DNA of 64,000 bases from NCBI GenBank assembly GCA_028023455.1, contig JAQFVV010000356.1, positions 683,893 to 747,892 of the forward strand, in the 5' to 3' direction. Under the pieces are notes generated by a model that was not told where the DNA came from, did not search any database, and saw only the letters and a program-made list of their open reading frames with translations. Positions 63,050-64,000 of this stretch are shown piece by piece. The stretch is from Epiperipatus broadwayi (taxonomy: Eukaryota > Onychophora > Udeonychophora > Euonychophora > Peripatidae). Both the position numbers and the translations under genes were made by a program. Within the stretch, counting starts at the first letter, position 1; each line of letters starts with the position of its first letter.

Positions 63050-63480
63050 TATAAAAAATGGTTATCCATCAGCTATTATTAAAAAAACATTAAATAGAAA
63101 ACAGAAAGAACCATCAAAGGAAACAACAATATTGATACTATTACATACCAAAAAATAGCAGGGAAATTGAGGAAAACCTGCAAACAGTATAACATCAGAC
63201 CGGCCTTCTAGAGTCGTACCATATTATGAAAAATTCTAACATCTATAAAGCCTAAACTTGAAATGAAAAAAACTGTGTCTATGAACTACCATGTGAAGGT
63301 AGTAAAATGTATATTGATGAGAGCAGTTGTCCCATTGAAATGAGCTTGCAAGGATACAAACTGATAATAAAGAAAGAGAAAACAGGTGTGTCTAAGGTAG
63401 TAAAACATGCATGTAGTAAGGAACATATGTTCAATTGGAAAAATACAAAAATATTAAATATGGAAGAAAAGGTGCAATAA
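63050..63480 (+). pseudogene. PLE linker and GIY-YIG endonuclease remnant
   Basis: In shifting frames: NGYPSAIIKKTLNRKQKEP (linker), KLRKTCKQYNIRPAF, then CVYELPCEGSKMYIDESSCP (GIY-YIG block; the GET triad reads DES) and VVKHACSKEHMFNW (His region). Several frameshifts and stops are present. Order and spacing are those of the PLE C-terminus. Confidence 0.8.
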
Positions 63481-63656
63481 AGAAAATTTTAAAAATCTAC
63501 TCACATGACAATGGTAAGCAACCATATAAGTTAACCTAGTGTGACTTTACATAATGTATGAAAACCATTAATCAAATTTGTTCTTAGGAAAATGTGGAGA
63601 AATGGGAGAAACCTCATAGATAAGTATATGAAATTTCTTCTGACTGTTACCTTTAG

Positions 63657-63745
63657 CAGTATGGCTCAGTTGGTTGAAGCATTACCTTAAAATTCAACAT
63701 TTGAGCATCTAAGGTTCAGGTTCATTTCCCATGCTAGTACTGTCA
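63657..63745 (+). ncRNA. tRNA-like segment with A and B boxes in the PLE terminal repeat
   Basis: A box TGGCTCAGTTGG at 63662-63673 and B box GGTTCATTTCC at 63719-63729, 45 bp apart as in tRNAs. The D stem pairs GCTC with GAAGC (GAGC in the left repeat and other copies). CCTTA and TAAGG could form an anticodon-arm-like helix. It is followed about 20 bp later by the hammerhead-like core. Acceptor pairing is absent, so it is not a tRNA gene. Confidence 0.68.
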
Positions 63746-63764
63746 CTGGTTAGGCTAGCATTAC

Positions 63765-63795
63765 CTGAAGAAGAGGGGAGAATAATTCTTGAAAT
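63765..63795 (+). ncRNA. Hammerhead-like motif of the PLE terminal repeat
   Basis: CTGAAGA, then AGAGGGGAGAATAATTCTT and GAAAT. Stem II is weakened relative to the family pattern AGAGG/CCTCT; GAAA is kept. Confidence 0.5.
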
Positions 63796-63835
63796 ATTGT
63801 GCATTTACTAACCTGTGTGATATTACTTTGCATGT

Positions 63836-64000
63836 TTGGTTAATATTCTGTAATTCAATATTAGTGCTATAAATGCATAAACACAAAGCTAATATTTAAT
63901 ATCTTATTAAACCATGGCTGAGCACTTTTGATGGACATGGCTCTCATAATCATAGCTCTTTGTGAAGTAACTGATTGTCTAATAATATGCAAATATATGC
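63836..64000 (-). mobile_element. Possible start of another PLE terminal repeat at the window edge
   Basis: GGCTCTCATAATCATAGCTC and spaced TATGC words resemble the left arm of the 23.79-kb PLE (TTAGCTCTCATAATCATGGG, then TATGCTAAAATATGC). Short and at the edge, so tentative. Confidence 0.3.

Larger units (their letters stand above)
61927..63835 (+). mobile_element. Penelope-like element with tRNA-bearing inverted terminal repeats
   Basis: The left terminal repeat (61927-62300, minus) and right terminal repeat (63600-63830, plus, 3'-truncated) are opposed copies of the unit that forms the fold-backs at 17.57 and 51.92 kb. Between them lie an inverted scrap of the endonuclease end (62305-62569, minus), an RT fragment (62576-62941, plus) and GIY-YIG remnants (63050-63480, plus). 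Each terminal repeat has a tRNA-like segment followed by a hammerhead-like core. This copy links the non-coding fold-backs to a PLE parent. No TSD was found. Confidence 0.82.

Overview
The window looks like nuclear DNA of an invertebrate animal. It is strongly AT-rich, has no operon-like packing, no recognisable host exon and no true tRNA or rRNA gene. It is dominated by dead retroelements: RTE-type LINEs, an L1/Tx1-like LINE, a second LINE family with a C-terminal CCHC finger, several Penelope-like elements (PLEs) with GIY-YIG endonuclease remnants, tRNA-derived SINEs and a mariner relic. Very long TTA/TAA microsatellites lie next to LINE 3' ends. The species cannot be named from the sequence. 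Every coding region found is a broken transposon gene, so no host pathway can be described.

Layout. 1-1.86 kb: decayed RTE LINE (minus). 2.6-4.2 kb: degenerate tandem repeat and a mariner transposase relic. 7.3-9.4 kb: a large tandem repeat, then the 3' part of a TAA-tailed LINE with an internal repeat of about 100-130 bp. 10.05-11.2 kb: RTE 3' end with a target-site duplication (TSD) and other LINE/SINE scraps. 12.7-20 kb: four fold-back elements (12.69, 16.02, 17.57, 18.93 kb), each with its own TSD. 22.6-24.9 kb: LINE fragment, a 355-bp TTA tract, a PLE with inverted terminal repeats and a 106-bp hammerhead-like hairpin. 24.9-29.6 kb: nearly full-length but broken L1/Tx1-like LINE. 33.1-33.7 kb: 230-bp tandem repeat. 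34.9-36.8 kb: LTR-like insertion. 38.26-41.34 kb: nearly full-length RTE (minus) with five in-frame stops. 48.4-51.6 kb: two further LINE fragments and a SINE. 51.9-56.5 kb: two more fold-back elements, SINEs and a PLE fragment. 59.4-64 kb: tandem repeat, a PLE with RT and GIY-YIG relics, and possibly the edge of another PLE. Stretches between, notably 13-16 kb, 41.3-46.4 kb and 56.5-59.4 kb, show nothing recognisable.

The most interesting theme is a group of PLE-related elements whose terminal repeats carry hammerhead-ribozyme-like motifs (CTGANGA core, stem II, GAAA). They are repeatedly arranged as head-to-head inverted repeats bounded by 10-18 bp direct repeats. In one family the same terminal repeat also carries a tRNA-like segment with Pol III A and B boxes just upstream of the hammerhead-like core, pairing an internal promoter with a self-cleavage motif. 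Hammerhead motifs are known in PLEs; the tRNA-like fusion and the recurrent fold-back form deserve checking.
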